DNA of 53,794 nt. It comes from Alphaproteobacteria bacterium UBA828 (GTDB lineage: Bacteria; Pseudomonadota; Alphaproteobacteria; UBA828). Both the position numbers and the translations under genes were made by a program. Of this stretch, positions 27,452-37,602 are shown piece by piece. The DNA is taken from positions 1 through 53,794 of the forward strand of contig DBHM01000022.1 in assembly GCA_002296185.1 (NCBI GenBank), given 5' to 3'. The first letter of the stretch is position 1, and each line of letters starts with the position of its first letter. The notes under the pieces are model-generated. The model had not been told where the DNA came from and searched no databases. It saw only the letters and a list, made by a program, of their open reading frames with translations.

Positions 27452-29185
27452 ATGACCACAGAAAATAAAGCGACCACTGATATCGATATGGTGACTATGA
27501 GCATAATCGATTCTACTATGACAGCAATTTGTCGAGAGATGGGGGTTGTTCTAATGAAAACCTCATACTCAACTATATTTAATGAAGCTCTTGACTTTAC
27601 TTGTGTTCTTGGTGGAGCTAATGGGGAACTAATGGCCCAAGCAGAATACTGCCCCTCAATGATTGGTGGTGTACCCTTATTACTACGCAGTAGTATAAAA
27701 GAGATCCCAATAGACGATATTCACCCCGGAGATGTACTCCTGCATAATGACCCTTATCGAGGAGGCCTGCATTGCCCAGAACATACTTTAATTAAACCTG
27801 TTTTTGTCGATGACGAGATAATGGGGTTTGCCATGACAATCGGACATCTAACAGAGATTGGTGGCATGGTCCCCGGAGCCTTTGCGGGTGAAGCAACAGA
27901 AATCTTTCATGAAGGTATTCGTGTTCCTCCCGTTAAGATAATTAGTAAAGGTGAGGATGTTGAAGAGGTATGGAAGCTTCTATTAGCGAACGTTCGGACA
28001 CCACGCTACAACTACGGAGACCTCAGAGCGCTTATCGCCGGCGTTGACGTTGGTGAAACAAGATTAGAAGCCATGGTTAAAAAATATGGCAAAGAAGTAT
28101 TCAGAAAAAATGTTGCTGACTTATATGATTACTCGGAATCAAGAATGCGCGCCGAGATTGCAGCTATTCCAGATGGAAAATATAATTTCCAGGATACTAT
28201 AGAGGACGATGGGATTGAGAAGAAACCCTTCACAATCAACACTACAGTATACGTTCAAAATGATGAAGTAGTAGTTGACTACACAGGCTCCAGTGATCAA
28301 GCCAAGGGGCCTATTAACGCAACTCTTGGGGTTGCATACTCTGCATCATATAACGGAATACTTCATTGCACAGATCATACTATACCAAAAAACTCTGGGT
28401 GTTTTAGACCTATCAAGGTAGTCGCCCCTCCAGGAACTATCCTGAATGTCGACTTCCCAGCACCTGAAGTCGGAGGTAATACTGAAAGCCACTGCAAAAT
28501 AGCAGGAACAGTTATAGGTGCACTTTCAGCTGCTCTTCCTAATGATACAATGGCTGCAGAAGGGGCAACCCACACAAATTTTGTTTTTGGAGGTCATGAC
28601 GAAGACCTTGATGAAACCTTTGTTTGCTATGCTATAGAACTCTCAGGATGGGGCGGCAGATCATTCGCAGACGGAAATGATGCTACAGATTCTATAAATG
28701 GAAACTGTCGCGTTATACCAGTTGAAGTTTTTGAGACACGCTTTCCACTTCAGTGTGAAAAGTTTGAACTAGTGCAAGACTCCGGCGGCCCTGGACTAAA
28801 TCGTGGAGGACTGTCAACAACACGTGTATTAAAGAGTAAAACTGAAATTACGGGCAGTCAGATGTCTGATAGACACCATACTCGTCCCTGGGGACTACAC
28901 GGTGGAGAAGGCGGAGGTACAGCAGGTACATGGTTCCGCGCATCTGGATCAGACAATTGGGAAGGAATTGATAAAGCCTTCGGTAAAACCAGTCCCTCAA
29001 AATGGTCACGCGTTATGATTAGGCCAGGAGATTCTATGCGCTTTCAAACTCCAGGAGGGGGGGGTTGGGGCAATCCGAGAGACCGCGAACGTGAAAGAGT
29101 CCTTGAAGATCTTAGAGAAGGCTATATTAGTGAAAAAGTTGCGAAAGAAATTTATGGCCTAAAAGATTCAGATATTCCAAATTAA
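27452..29185 (+). CDS. hyuB: hydantoinase/oxoprolinase family subunit B (HyuB), first copy
   Basis: A 577-residue HyuB-type subunit, the partner that completes substrate hydrolysis or carboxylation after ATP-dependent activation by HyuA. The family metal-site region NDPYRGGLHCPEH is near 103-115, and the C-terminal GGxGGTAGT and FQTPGGGGWGNPRDRE segments are typical. The His-containing GGLHCPEH differs from the more usual GGTHLPD, hinting at a distinct substrate group. Length is normal for HyuB, unlike the second copy at 34-36 kb. Spacing of 5 bases to hyuA shows one transcript. Confidence 0.88.
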   Translation: MTTENKATTDIDMVTMSIIDSTMTAICREMGVVLMKTSYSTIFNEALDFTCVLGGANGELMAQAEYCPSMIGGVPLLLRSSIKEIPIDDIHPGDVLLHNDPYRGGLHCPEHTLIKPVFVDDEIMGFAMTIGHLTEIGGMVPGAFAGEATEIFHEGIRVPPVKIISKGEDVEEVWKLLLANVRTPRYNYGDLRALIAGVDVGETRLEAMVKKYGKEVFRKNVADLYDYSESRMRAEIAAIPDGKYNFQDTIEDDGIEKKPFTINTTVYVQNDEVVVDYTGSSDQAKGPINATLGVAYSASYNGILHCTDHTIPKNSGCFRPIKVVAPPGTILNVDFPAPEVGGNTESHCKIAGTVIGALSAALPNDTMAAEGATHTNFVFGGHDEDLDETFVCYAIELSGWGGRSFADGNDATDSINGNCRVIPVEVFETRFPLQCEKFELVQDSGGPGLNRGGLSTTRVLKSKTEITGSQMSDRHHTRPWGLHGGEGGGTAGTWFRASGSDNWEGIDKAFGKTSPSKWSRVMIRPGDSMRFQTPGGGGWGNPRDRERERVLEDLREGYISEKVAKEIYGLKDSDIPN

Positions 29186-29337
29186 ATTTATACTAGGGAT
29201 AGTAAGCAGGTGCTTTGATTCATTCTATGAAGTGAGCTAGTAATTCATTTTCTTTTCGGCTTCCAAATTTCAATAAGAATCCGAAATATCAATAAGGTTT
29301 TCATACGTGTCAGAAAAAGTTTGCGGTAATTGATCCT

Positions 29338-30162
29338 TTGAATGACAAAAAAAACAAAAATTTCACCACAACAAGATTGTCTCCCGGAGACCCATCTCCG
29401 TTTAAAATAAATAATGCCGGAAGTAAAAATAAAAAATGGTTACTAACGTGTGACCATGCCTCAAATAGAGTTCCATATCATATGGACAATCTTAGTCTAT
29501 CGCCCAAAGAACTTTCAAGACACATTGCTTGGGATATTGGCGCCATGGGGATGGCAAATGAAATCTCGAGAATATTAGACGCGCCCTTAGTATCTGGAAA
29601 TTATTCAAGGCTCATAATTGATTTAAATAGGCCGATATCTTCACCAACACTTATTGTTGATAATGCTGATGGCACTCCAATATTAGCTAATACTAATGTT
29701 AGCCACCTAGAATTCTCTGAACGAGTAGACTACTTTCATACGCCATATCACAATAAAATATCTTCAATGCTAGACCTAAGAGTAATGGACGAAAACGTTC
29801 CAATACTAGTTGCGATTCATAGCTTTACACCCTTACTAAATAATACAAATAGACCTTGGCATATTGGTCTCTTATATGAACATGACGATAGACTTGTTGA
29901 ACCACTAAAAGAGGCTATTCTCTCCAAAAACCCGGAACTCATTATTGGTGATAATGAACCTTATGCAATTCGCGGTCCGTCTGATTACACAATTCCCTTT
30001 CATGGACAAGATCGTGGAATCCCCCATATCGAAATTGAGGTAAGGCAAGATCTCATTGAAACTCAAGAGAAACAGATAATTTGGGGTCAAAGGCTAGCTT
30101 CAGCACTAATATCTGTGGTTAATTCTATCCCTCCTATGAAAATTATTACTCCTAAGACTTAG
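29338..30162 (+). CDS. N-formylglutamate amidohydrolase family protein
   Basis: A 274-residue protein of the N-formylglutamate amidohydrolase family (the last step of the histidine-degradation branch in which N-formylglutamate gives glutamate and formate). TCDHASNRVP (about 37-46), WDIGAMGMA and YSRLIIDLNRP are the recognisable family segments. No hut genes lie nearby, so this paralogue may act on another N-acyl or N-carbamoyl amino acid made by the adjacent HyuAB enzymes; that is inference. The start is TTG, since an in-frame stop just upstream at 29293 limits the choice and no ATG fits. Confidence 0.85.
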   Translation: MNDKKNKNFTTTRLSPGDPSPFKINNAGSKNKKWLLTCDHASNRVPYHMDNLSLSPKELSRHIAWDIGAMGMANEISRILDAPLVSGNYSRLIIDLNRPISSPTLIVDNADGTPILANTNVSHLEFSERVDYFHTPYHNKISSMLDLRVMDENVPILVAIHSFTPLLNNTNRPWHIGLLYEHDDRLVEPLKEAILSKNPELIIGDNEPYAIRGPSDYTIPFHGQDRGIPHIEIEVRQDLIETQEKQIIWGQRLASALISVVNSIPPMKIITPKT

Positions 30163-30202
30163 ATCTCCGGAATTTAAACTTACAAGACAGGCATAAGCTC
30201 TC

Positions 30203-31150
30203 TTGCTCAATACTATTCATCATAAACGTATCGCATTATTTGCAATAATTTTAGGCGCATGGTGCCTTGGATCTTCACCAATTTTTGTACGATTAGGCGA
30301 AGCTGGGCCATCTGCCATAGCTTTTTGGCGTGTTGCCCTTTCTCTACCCATTGCCTATGCATGGATGCGGATGGAAAATAGATTAAACTATGAGCACTTT
30401 AATAAAAATAATAATACCTATAGCTCCAATATATTTCGTGCCAACATTGCAAATAAGAAACTAATAATAATACTTATTGCTTCATTTTTTTGGGTAGGTG
30501 ACCTTATTTTCTGGCATCTATCTCTTTCCAAGACAAATATTGCTAATTCAACTTTTCTTGCTACAAGCTCCCCTATTTTCATTACTATAGCCGCGTGGTT
30601 CTTATTCGGAGAGAAATATACTCGTTTATTTCTACTTGGTGCAGGAATAACAGTAGTGGGATCTATTGTATTAATGAGTGCTACATTAAACTTTGATAAT
30701 GGTAGTATAGTTGGAGATGGGTTAAGTCTGATTACTGCTTTTTGTTTTGGAGCTTTTGTTTTGGCAGTACGCCAACTCCGTAAGTTCATGGGTGCAGGTA
30801 CTATAATGTTTTACACCGCATTAATTAGCGCTCCATGCTTTTTAATTATTAGCATCCTCTCCGGTGAAATATTTTTTCCTAATTCACTTCAAGGATGGGG
30901 CGCCCTTTTAGGTCTTGCCATAATAACACAAATTTTAGGCCAAGGATTACTGGCCTATGGTTTAGGGCAGATAAAAGCCGGGGCAGCATCAATATTAATT
31001 TTAATTGAACCAATTGTTGCAGCATTATTAGCCTGGCTAGTTCTTTCAGAAGCCCTTAATCCTCTTCAAGCCGCTGGTTGCTTGCTGATAATATTAGGGA
31101 TAATTGTGGTACAAAAACAATCGAGTGCATACGACTCACAAGCTAATTAA
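30203..31150 (+). CDS. DMT superfamily (EamA) transporter
   Basis: A 315-residue inner-membrane protein with about ten hydrophobic segments arranged as two EamA repeats (about 10-155 and 165-310). EamA proteins export amino acids or other small metabolites, or import in some cases. Its start is TTG (MLNTIHHKR), 40 bases after the amidohydrolase gene. Its 3' end overlaps the opposed amidotransferase gene by 4 bases. In this block it may move amino-acid products, but direction and substrate are unknown. Confidence 0.85.
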   Translation: MLNTIHHKRIALFAIILGAWCLGSSPIFVRLGEAGPSAIAFWRVALSLPIAYAWMRMENRLNYEHFNKNNNTYSSNIFRANIANKKLIIILIASFFWVGDLIFWHLSLSKTNIANSTFLATSSPIFITIAAWFLFGEKYTRLFLLGAGITVVGSIVLMSATLNFDNGSIVGDGLSLITAFCFGAFVLAVRQLRKFMGAGTIMFYTALISAPCFLIISILSGEIFFPNSLQGWGALLGLAIITQILGQGLLAYGLGQIKAGAASILILIEPIVAALLAWLVLSEALNPLQAAGCLLIILGIIVVQKQSSAYDSQAN

Positions 31151-31869
31151 ATGCTTTGATTCTCGCTCAACCAACTAGATATCTGATCGCTGAGCCATCG
31201 ATGAGCCGAAGGTATATACACTTGAGAGTTTTTAATTTGTAATTCTACACCCTGGGAACCTGGAAGACCTTCATCAGCCAAAGGACGAGCCCCCAATAGC
31301 CACTTGTGAATTAGACTTTCATTGACTTCTGGGTGAAACTGGATCGCAATTACATTATCAGAATATATAAAGCCTTGATTGGGACAATTAGTGCCACTAG
31401 CCGAAAGTCTCGCCCCGTGTGGCAAAGAAAAAATCTCGCCATGCCTATGATAACAGACAAAATTATCCGGAATTTCTAACTCATTGTCATTAACAGGAAA
31501 AATCGGATACCAGCCAAATTCATAAATCTCTTCGGGATGTTGTGTTACACTTGCGCCAAGGGCTCTAGCTATCAACTGAGCACCTAGACAAATACCAAAA
31601 ACTGGGAAGTTTGATAAAAAAGCACGCTCAAGCCATTTCAATTCATAGTGAATATAATCCACATGATCATCATTGGCACTTTGAATGCCACCAAAGCTCA
31701 CAGCCCCACTGTAAATAGACAGATCTTCCGGTAAACGATCACCTTTGTTAAGCCTCAAAATTTTATATGGTATTTTTTTATTCTCTAAAATAACCGAGAA
31801 TTCCCCAGTATCTGAAGCGGTCAAATGGGTTATTAGCAATACCGGACGGTCTTTTAATCTTGGGGACAT
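31147..31869 (-). CDS. class I glutamine amidotransferase-like protein
   Basis: A 240-residue GATase1-domain protein resembling stand-alone GMP-synthase-like amidotransferases. The nucleophile elbow GICLGAQL contains C94, and H179 and E181 in FHPEV complete the triad, so glutaminase or gamma-glutamyl hydrolase activity is likely. No synthetase domain is attached. It is the only minus-strand gene in the 25.4-36.1 kb block, ending against the EamA gene and starting 154 bases from the second hyuA with a shared divergent promoter region. A role in gamma-glutamyl compound breakdown is possible but unproven. Confidence 0.85.
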   Translation of the reverse strand: MSPRLKDRPVLLITHLTASDTGEFSVILENKKIPYKILRLNKGDRLPEDLSIYSGAVSFGGIQSANDDHVDYIHYELKWLERAFLSNFPVFGICLGAQLIARALGASVTQHPEEIYEFGWYPIFPVNDNELEIPDNFVCYHRHGEIFSLPHGARLSASGTNCPNQGFIYSDNVIAIQFHPEVNESLIHKWLLGARPLADEGLPGSQGVELQIKNSQVYIPSAHRWLSDQISSWLSENQSI

Positions 31870-32023
31870 TTTAATGCCTATTTAGGGTAAAATTACCAGA
31901 AATATAAAAAAATGGAACAATTATATAAAATACACATTCAATCATTGACCTTCATCACACGTAAGCTAAGTTGAGATAATATAATAGTTCAAAAAACACT
32001 TTTATAAGGGAGCAAGGGGAAAA

Positions 32024-34063
32024 TTGTCCAATAAACGCGTCGCTGTTGATATAGGTGGCACTTTTACAGATATAGTTATTTTAGACGAGAAAACCGGTCA
32101 AATTAGAAACGCCAAAACCTCCTCAACCAATGATCCTATAGTTGGTGCACTAAGGGGAGTGGATGACGCAGGTGTAGACCTAAAAGATGTTACTCTATTC
32201 TCACACGGAACAACTGTCGCTACTAATGCTCTTTTAACTCGACGTCTACCACCTACAGCGATGATTTGCTCTAAAGGCTTTCGTGATGTCATAGAAATTC
32301 GCAGGGGCAATAAGGATGAGCTCTGGGATACTTACAAGGACCTTGCAAAGCCATATGTAAGGCGAAGAGATAGGTTAACCATTACTGAGCGAGTAGATGG
32401 TTCTGGTAAGGTCTTGGAAAAATTAGATGAGAAAGAAGCATTAAAAATAACACGTATCCTTAAAAAACGGAGCATGGAAGCTGTAGCTATATGCTTTATG
32501 AATGCCTTTCTTAACCCCACTAACGAACTCCTTATGCGTAAAATAATTGAGCGTGAGATACCCGGCATTAGAGTCATAACAAGTAGCGAGACACTTCCAG
32601 AAATCTTTGAGCATGAAAGATTCTCTACTACAGTAGTTAACGCTGTTTTAGCACCAGTTGTTGGAGAATATACTCAACGTATGAGCGACCAATTAGCTGC
32701 TAATGGTTATAAGCGCGACATGCTCTTACTTCATTCAGGTGGTGGAGTAATGACATCTAAGACCGCACAAGATTACGCCGGTCGTCTAGCTGGCTCTGGC
32801 ATAGCCGCAGGAGCCATTGCCAGCAAGTATGTAGCTGGCCTATGTGGCTTCAAAAATGCTATAGGGCTAGATATGGGAGGAACATCAACAGATGTATCTC
32901 TTGCTTATGAAGGACAAAATCGCGTTACAAAAGACTGGTATATTGAGTTTGGATATCCCATCAGATTCCCTTCTATTGAAGTTTTGACAATAGGGGCAGG
33001 AGGAGGCTCATTAGCATGGATTGATGAAGGTGGGTCTCTACGTAATGGGCCGCAGTCAGCGGGGTCTAATCCAGGGCCAGCATGTTATAATCTTGGAAAT
33101 AAAACCGCTACCAATACCGACGCAAATCTTGCACTCGGAAGATTGGGGGCAGAGCTTGCAGGAGGAGAAATCAACCTCAACTTAAGCCTCTCTCAAAAAT
33201 CAATTCAAGAAACAGTCGCTAAGCCCCTTAGTATGACTATTCCTAATGCGGCTAAGGCAGTGCTATCAGTAGCTAACGCTAATATGGCAGACGCTGTGAG
33301 GCTAATATCTATAGCAAGGGGCTATGACCCTCGTGATTTTGCTCTCGTAGCTTTTGGTGGAGCAGGCCCACTTCATGGAGTGGCTTTAGCAAAAGAGCTC
33401 GCTATACCAACGGTCATTGTGCCTCCCAACCCAGGGACAACATCAGCAATGGGATGTCTTCTTGTAGATATTCGACATGATCTTAGCCAGAGTTTTATCG
33501 CAGATACCAGTACAGTTGATCCAAAGGAATTAAATTCTGAATTTAAAAAGATGGAAATTGAGGCTAGAGAACGCCTCCTTCATGAAGGAGTAACAGTAAA
33601 AAATATGATGCTACAGAGGTCTGTGGATATGATGTATCGTGGGCAGTGGAGGACATTATCAGTAAATATTCCCTCTAAACTTACATCGATGAAACTGGTC
33701 GTAGATCTATTTCACAAAGAACATCAACGTGAATACAACTTTAGACGCGACGAAACCCCCGTAGATCTTTTTCGGATCTCTCTTTCTGCTGTTGGATTAA
33801 CACCTAAGGCAAAACTTGCAAAGTATAGAACCCAAAAACGAATTATTAAACCAAACCAGTTTCGTAAGGTTTGGTTTGACGAAAAGAAAGAATCTATTAA
33901 TACACCTGTTTATTGGCGTGAGGATCTAAAAGCAGGATCAAAGATTAAAGGACCTGCAATTATCTCACAACTGGACTCAACAACTGTAGTTCCACCTGGT
34001 GAGATTGCCAGTGTAGACCAATACCTTAATTTAGTAATTAAAATTTCAGGGAGCTCGAAATGA
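32024..34063 (+). CDS. hyuA: hydantoinase/oxoprolinase family subunit A (HyuA), second copy
   Basis: A 679-residue HyuA subunit. ATPase motifs: VDIGGTFTDIV at 8-18, GLDMGGTSTDVS in the middle and AFGGAGPLH later. It is clearly diverged from the first copy at 25.4 kb, so it is a separate paralogue rather than a recent duplication. The start is TTG, preceded by AAGGGGA at a normal distance. Its stop overlaps the following hyuB by 4 bases (ATGA), giving stoichiometric coupling. Reaction type (cyclic amide hydrolysis or ketone carboxylation) cannot be read from sequence. Confidence 0.88.
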   Translation: MSNKRVAVDIGGTFTDIVILDEKTGQIRNAKTSSTNDPIVGALRGVDDAGVDLKDVTLFSHGTTVATNALLTRRLPPTAMICSKGFRDVIEIRRGNKDELWDTYKDLAKPYVRRRDRLTITERVDGSGKVLEKLDEKEALKITRILKKRSMEAVAICFMNAFLNPTNELLMRKIIEREIPGIRVITSSETLPEIFEHERFSTTVVNAVLAPVVGEYTQRMSDQLAANGYKRDMLLLHSGGGVMTSKTAQDYAGRLAGSGIAAGAIASKYVAGLCGFKNAIGLDMGGTSTDVSLAYEGQNRVTKDWYIEFGYPIRFPSIEVLTIGAGGGSLAWIDEGGSLRNGPQSAGSNPGPACYNLGNKTATNTDANLALGRLGAELAGGEINLNLSLSQKSIQETVAKPLSMTIPNAAKAVLSVANANMADAVRLISIARGYDPRDFALVAFGGAGPLHGVALAKELAIPTVIVPPNPGTTSAMGCLLVDIRHDLSQSFIADTSTVDPKELNSEFKKMEIEARERLLHEGVTVKNMMLQRSVDMMYRGQWRTLSVNIPSKLTSMKLVVDLFHKEHQREYNFRRDETPVDLFRISLSAVGLTPKAKLAKYRTQKRIIKPNQFRKVWFDEKKESINTPVYWREDLKAGSKIKGPAIISQLDSTTVVPPGEIASVDQYLNLVIKISGSSK

Positions 34064-36132
34064 TTGAGCGCAAAAAAGCAAAAAAACGCTCTCCAATAAA
34101 GAAAAAATCTTCCAGGTCCCAAATAAAAAATAAAACCTTGAAGAAAAAGACGGCTTCAAAAGGCTTAGACCCTGTGACCTTTGAAGTTCTAAAAAACTCT
34201 TATATAACAGCTGTTGATCAAATGGGTGAACAGATACTTCGTACGTGTTATAGCTTTGTTATCTATAATCGTGATTTTTCTTCAGCTCTTAACGACGCAG
34301 AAGGAAACTCTATCGCACAAGGTAATCAGGATATTTCTGTCCATGTAGGAACTCTACATTATACATGCAAGGCCGTTATTGATCACTTTGGCTCCGATAT
34401 ACATCCAGGCGATGTTTTTCTTGTAAATGACCCATATCTTGGAGGCACTCATTTCAATGATGTTAGGGTTATTAGACCAATTTTTTCTGGAAAGAAGATT
34501 ATATGTTTTGCTCAATCCAATGGTCATTGGGCGGATGTTGGGGGATCTGTCCCCGGATCATTTGATGTCCAAGCCCGCGATATGTTCAGAGAAGGGTTAC
34601 GTATAACCCCTGTAAGAGTCTGGGATAAGGGGGAGTTCAAGTCAGATATAGCCAGGATGATTGCATCTATGACACGAGATCCTGCTACTATATATGGAGA
34701 TTTAAATGCACAAGCAGAGGCAACAAGAGTTGCCGAACGGGAAATATTGAGACTCGTTGATAAATATGGTCGTGCAAAAGTAGTTTCTGGATTTCAAGAA
34801 GTTCAGGATTATGTTGAACGCGCAGCAAGGGCACGAATAAAGAAACTACCTGACGGCACCTGGGAGTCTATTGACTATGTTGATCAAGATCCTGGTTCAT
34901 CAGAAGGCCTTATACCAATTAAAATTAAACTTACTATTAAAGGTGACGAAGTTACCTATGATTTCACTGGATCCCATGGCACAATCGCTACTCTTTATAA
35001 TTCAGCCTACGGCGCGACATTTTCTGCTGTAGCAGCAGGTATGAAAACGTATTTTCCTGATTTACCTCTTAATTCAGGATTCTATAGACCAATTAATATT
35101 ATTGCCCCTAAAAACTCAATCATTAGTGCTGAGTGGCCAGTAGCTGTAACAGGGTTTCTAATGGTCTTCGAAAAAATTATGGCAATTATATTCGAACTCT
35201 GGTCAGAAATATTACCTGATCGAGCTATTGCGGCTGCGTATCAGTTAGAATACCTGCTGACAGGCGGAAAGGATGCTAGATACGAAGGAAATCCATATTT
35301 TATGTATTATGATTGGATGCCCGGTGGTTGGGGAGGGCGAAACGGTCTAGATGGTTTAAATGTTACGAATTCCCCCTTTGGACCTGGCCTACAAAGTCAA
35401 CCTGTAGAAGGCCAGGAACGTCTATGCCCTATAATGGTAAATGGCTTTGAAATGGTTACTGACTCAGCAGGTCCCGGGCGTTGGCGTGGAGGTATAGGAG
35501 CAAGAAAATCAAGTGTTCTGCGAGAGGCAGAGGAAACAGTTATATCTTATATTTGCGACAGGGAGAGATCTGTGGCCTTTGGAATACAAGGAGGCCTACC
35601 TTCAACTCCCCACGGCCTATGGTTAAAACGTAAAAATGCCAAAGCCGCAGAGTGGCTAGGCGCGGTTTTTTCTGATGTTCCTATAAATTCTGGGGACTCA
35701 TTTGAAAGAGCCTCAAGCGGGGGAGGAGGACTTGGAGACCCATTATTGAGGGACCCCTTAAGCGTGATGCATGATGTCGAAGATGACTATGTTTCTATTG
35801 AGCGCGCGAAAAAAGATTATGGTGTTGTTCTAAAACTAATAGATCGTGACAAAGCGAAATACTCTATTGATGAAAAAGCAACCAAGGTAGAGAGACAAAA
35901 ACAAAAGAAACAGAGACTCAAAAAAATTAAAGAAGACCCAAAAAAGATAGCTCAGAAATATAAAAATGGTGATTTAGACGAAATGGATCTTGTTCGACAT
36001 TACGCTGTAATTGTTGACTGGGGTACAGGAGAGTTACTACCAAAAACCACTAAAGAGTATAGGGCCATGTTTAACCGCCGTATTGTTCCCTGGTGGTCTA
36101 AAAGGAAAACTCTTCCATCCAAAGATATATAA
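34060..36132 (+). CDS. hyuB: hydantoinase/oxoprolinase family subunit B (HyuB), second copy, extended at both ends
   Basis: A 690-residue HyuB subunit, over 110 residues longer than the first copy. The core begins near DPVTFEVLKNSY (37-48) and carries NDPYLGGTHFNDV and ASSGGGGLGDPL. The first 35 residues are almost all Lys/Arg/Ser, and the C-terminal ~110 residues contain a Lys-rich helical stretch followed by VVDWGTGELLPKTT and a basic tail. The added parts are unlike the simple HyuB layout and may mediate partner or nucleic-acid contacts, or mark a carboxylase-like subgroup. ATGA overlap with hyuA shows they form one complex. Confidence 0.86.
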   Translation: MIERKKAKKRSPIKKKSSRSQIKNKTLKKKTASKGLDPVTFEVLKNSYITAVDQMGEQILRTCYSFVIYNRDFSSALNDAEGNSIAQGNQDISVHVGTLHYTCKAVIDHFGSDIHPGDVFLVNDPYLGGTHFNDVRVIRPIFSGKKIICFAQSNGHWADVGGSVPGSFDVQARDMFREGLRITPVRVWDKGEFKSDIARMIASMTRDPATIYGDLNAQAEATRVAEREILRLVDKYGRAKVVSGFQEVQDYVERAARARIKKLPDGTWESIDYVDQDPGSSEGLIPIKIKLTIKGDEVTYDFTGSHGTIATLYNSAYGATFSAVAAGMKTYFPDLPLNSGFYRPINIIAPKNSIISAEWPVAVTGFLMVFEKIMAIIFELWSEILPDRAIAAAYQLEYLLTGGKDARYEGNPYFMYYDWMPGGWGGRNGLDGLNVTNSPFGPGLQSQPVEGQERLCPIMVNGFEMVTDSAGPGRWRGGIGARKSSVLREAEETVISYICDRERSVAFGIQGGLPSTPHGLWLKRKNAKAAEWLGAVFSDVPINSGDSFERASSGGGGLGDPLLRDPLSVMHDVEDDYVSIERAKKDYGVVLKLIDRDKAKYSIDEKATKVERQKQKKQRLKKIKEDPKKIAQKYKNGDLDEMDLVRHYAVIVDWGTGELLPKTTKEYRAMFNRRIVPWWSKRKTLPSKDI

Positions 36133-36197
36133 GGTTTAATCCTAAAAATCACTGGTTACTTATCATCAGATAATTTAAAAATTAATTGAGCAGAATC

Positions 36198-37265
36198 ATG
36201 GTTGCCTACTTCAAAAAAAACACCAAAAAATTAATATTTCCGGGGATTTTATGCTTACTACTTTCCATATCGCACTTCAGCTATGCTCAAGAAAAATTTA
36301 ATTTAGAGCCAGCATTCACCCAAGGTCAAGTTAGTATCATCGCGGCTATTCTTGGTCCACAAGGACATTTAAATAAAGATATGTATCAAGCTTTTTGGGC
36401 AGAAGTTTCTCAAACAGCGATTAATAAATCTGGGGGCATAGAATCATATTCCCGTAATTTAAAGCGTGATCTATATAGGAGAATAGCTCTAATCCACGAA
36501 ATGTGGCGCAGCGCTAAGTTAAGTTGGATTGCTGGAGAAGACATTGAAACGCCTGAATTCACTCAAGCTTTGAAACTCCATCAAGAACTTGCGAAAAAAA
36601 ATAATCGCCTCGCTATATTAGGAGCACGTCAAGATATAGCATCTATGATGCAAGTAATATTGATGTCTTCTTCTGGTGGGGAGATAGAACGGTCTGGTAG
36701 GGAACCAATTATGAAATATAATCAAATCGAACTTGGGCTGGAATCTCGTTTGGGCTCAGAAATACGTGCAACCACTTTATCTGAAGGTATATGGAATAAT
36801 AAAAAATACTTTTTTGATTATGATAATCTTGGCATTCGCTTAAAATCAAACTGGCCATTTAACGAGAAGAATCCTGTAAAACACCAATATGGAAAACAAG
36901 AGGTTGTAGTTCACGCAATTAGCCATAACATAGATTTTAATAATACACTTCAAATTGAATGTTTTAACTGGAAAGATTCTAATAGTAACTCTTCACAACT
37001 AATTAAATTTATTATTAACAGGCATAATCTAAGATTGATTACTAAACCGAAAAATGGAAATTTTAAAGGCCATCAATCTATTTTTGTTAGAGCTATTAGT
37101 GAAGATAAGGATATGAATTATAACTTTTCTATGCGTATAGTAACACTAACCTCATCTCACAAAGCCCTAGTTTTAATTGCAAGATATAACTCTAGGAATG
37201 AGAATGCAGGCAGAGATATTCTTGATTCCTTTGAAAAACATTTAGTTATTAAAGAAACTTCATAA
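36198..37265 (+). CDS. exported hypothetical protein
   Basis: A 355-residue protein I do not recognise. It begins with a basic stretch and a hydrophobic signal (about 14-30, ending SYAQ), so it is probably periplasmic. The N-terminal third is alpha-helical (WAEVSQTAINKSGG..., RRIALIHEMWRSAKLSW), and the C-terminal part looks beta-rich and Asn/Lys-rich. I chose the ATG at 36198 over an in-frame TTG four codons earlier. It follows the second hyuB by 65 bases and could share its transcript, but no shared function is visible. Confidence 0.6.
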   Translation: MVAYFKKNTKKLIFPGILCLLLSISHFSYAQEKFNLEPAFTQGQVSIIAAILGPQGHLNKDMYQAFWAEVSQTAINKSGGIESYSRNLKRDLYRRIALIHEMWRSAKLSWIAGEDIETPEFTQALKLHQELAKKNNRLAILGARQDIASMMQVILMSSSGGEIERSGREPIMKYNQIELGLESRLGSEIRATTLSEGIWNNKKYFFDYDNLGIRLKSNWPFNEKNPVKHQYGKQEVVVHAISHNIDFNNTLQIECFNWKDSNSNSSQLIKFIINRHNLRLITKPKNGNFKGHQSIFVRAISEDKDMNYNFSMRIVTLTSSHKALVLIARYNSRNENAGRDILDSFEKHLVIKETS

Positions 37266-37282
37266 TTAGTATATAGCTTGCT

Positions 37283-37573
37283 TCAATTATTTTTATCTGA
37301 AAATATTTTGCCTATAGTACGGCCAATCTCTTTAGCGGGATCTCTAGAATCTGCAATTTGACCGACTTTCTCAGCAGCTCTATCAATCTTCTTTTCTGCT
37401 TTAGAAAGTAACTCAGCAGCCGGGCCCTCCTCTACATTTCGAACAGCATGCTCTGCAGCCCTATCAATACGCTGATCAACTGATTTCACAACATCAATTG
37501 CCTTACGCTGAACGCGAGGATTAGATGCTACTTTTTTAGCGATACCCCAAGCTAGTTGTTTTAAAATTGCCAT
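37283..37573 (-). CDS. small helical hypothetical protein
   Basis: A 96-residue protein rich in Lys, Glu and Ala with regular amphipathic helices (KKVASNPRVQRKAID..., DRAAEHAVRNVEEG..., KIDRAAEKVGQI). No signal or membrane segment. The repeated heptads suggest a coiled coil or a membrane-surface helix. Function unrecognised. It is 29 bases after the coiled-coil gene on the same strand and likely co-transcribed with it. Confidence 0.6.
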   Translation of the reverse strand: MAILKQLAWGIAKKVASNPRVQRKAIDVVKSVDQRIDRAAEHAVRNVEEGPAAELLSKAEKKIDRAAEKVGQIADSRDPAKEIGRTIGKIFSDKNN

Positions 37574-37602
37574 ATCCCTATAATAAACGGATCCCTAAGC
37601 TA

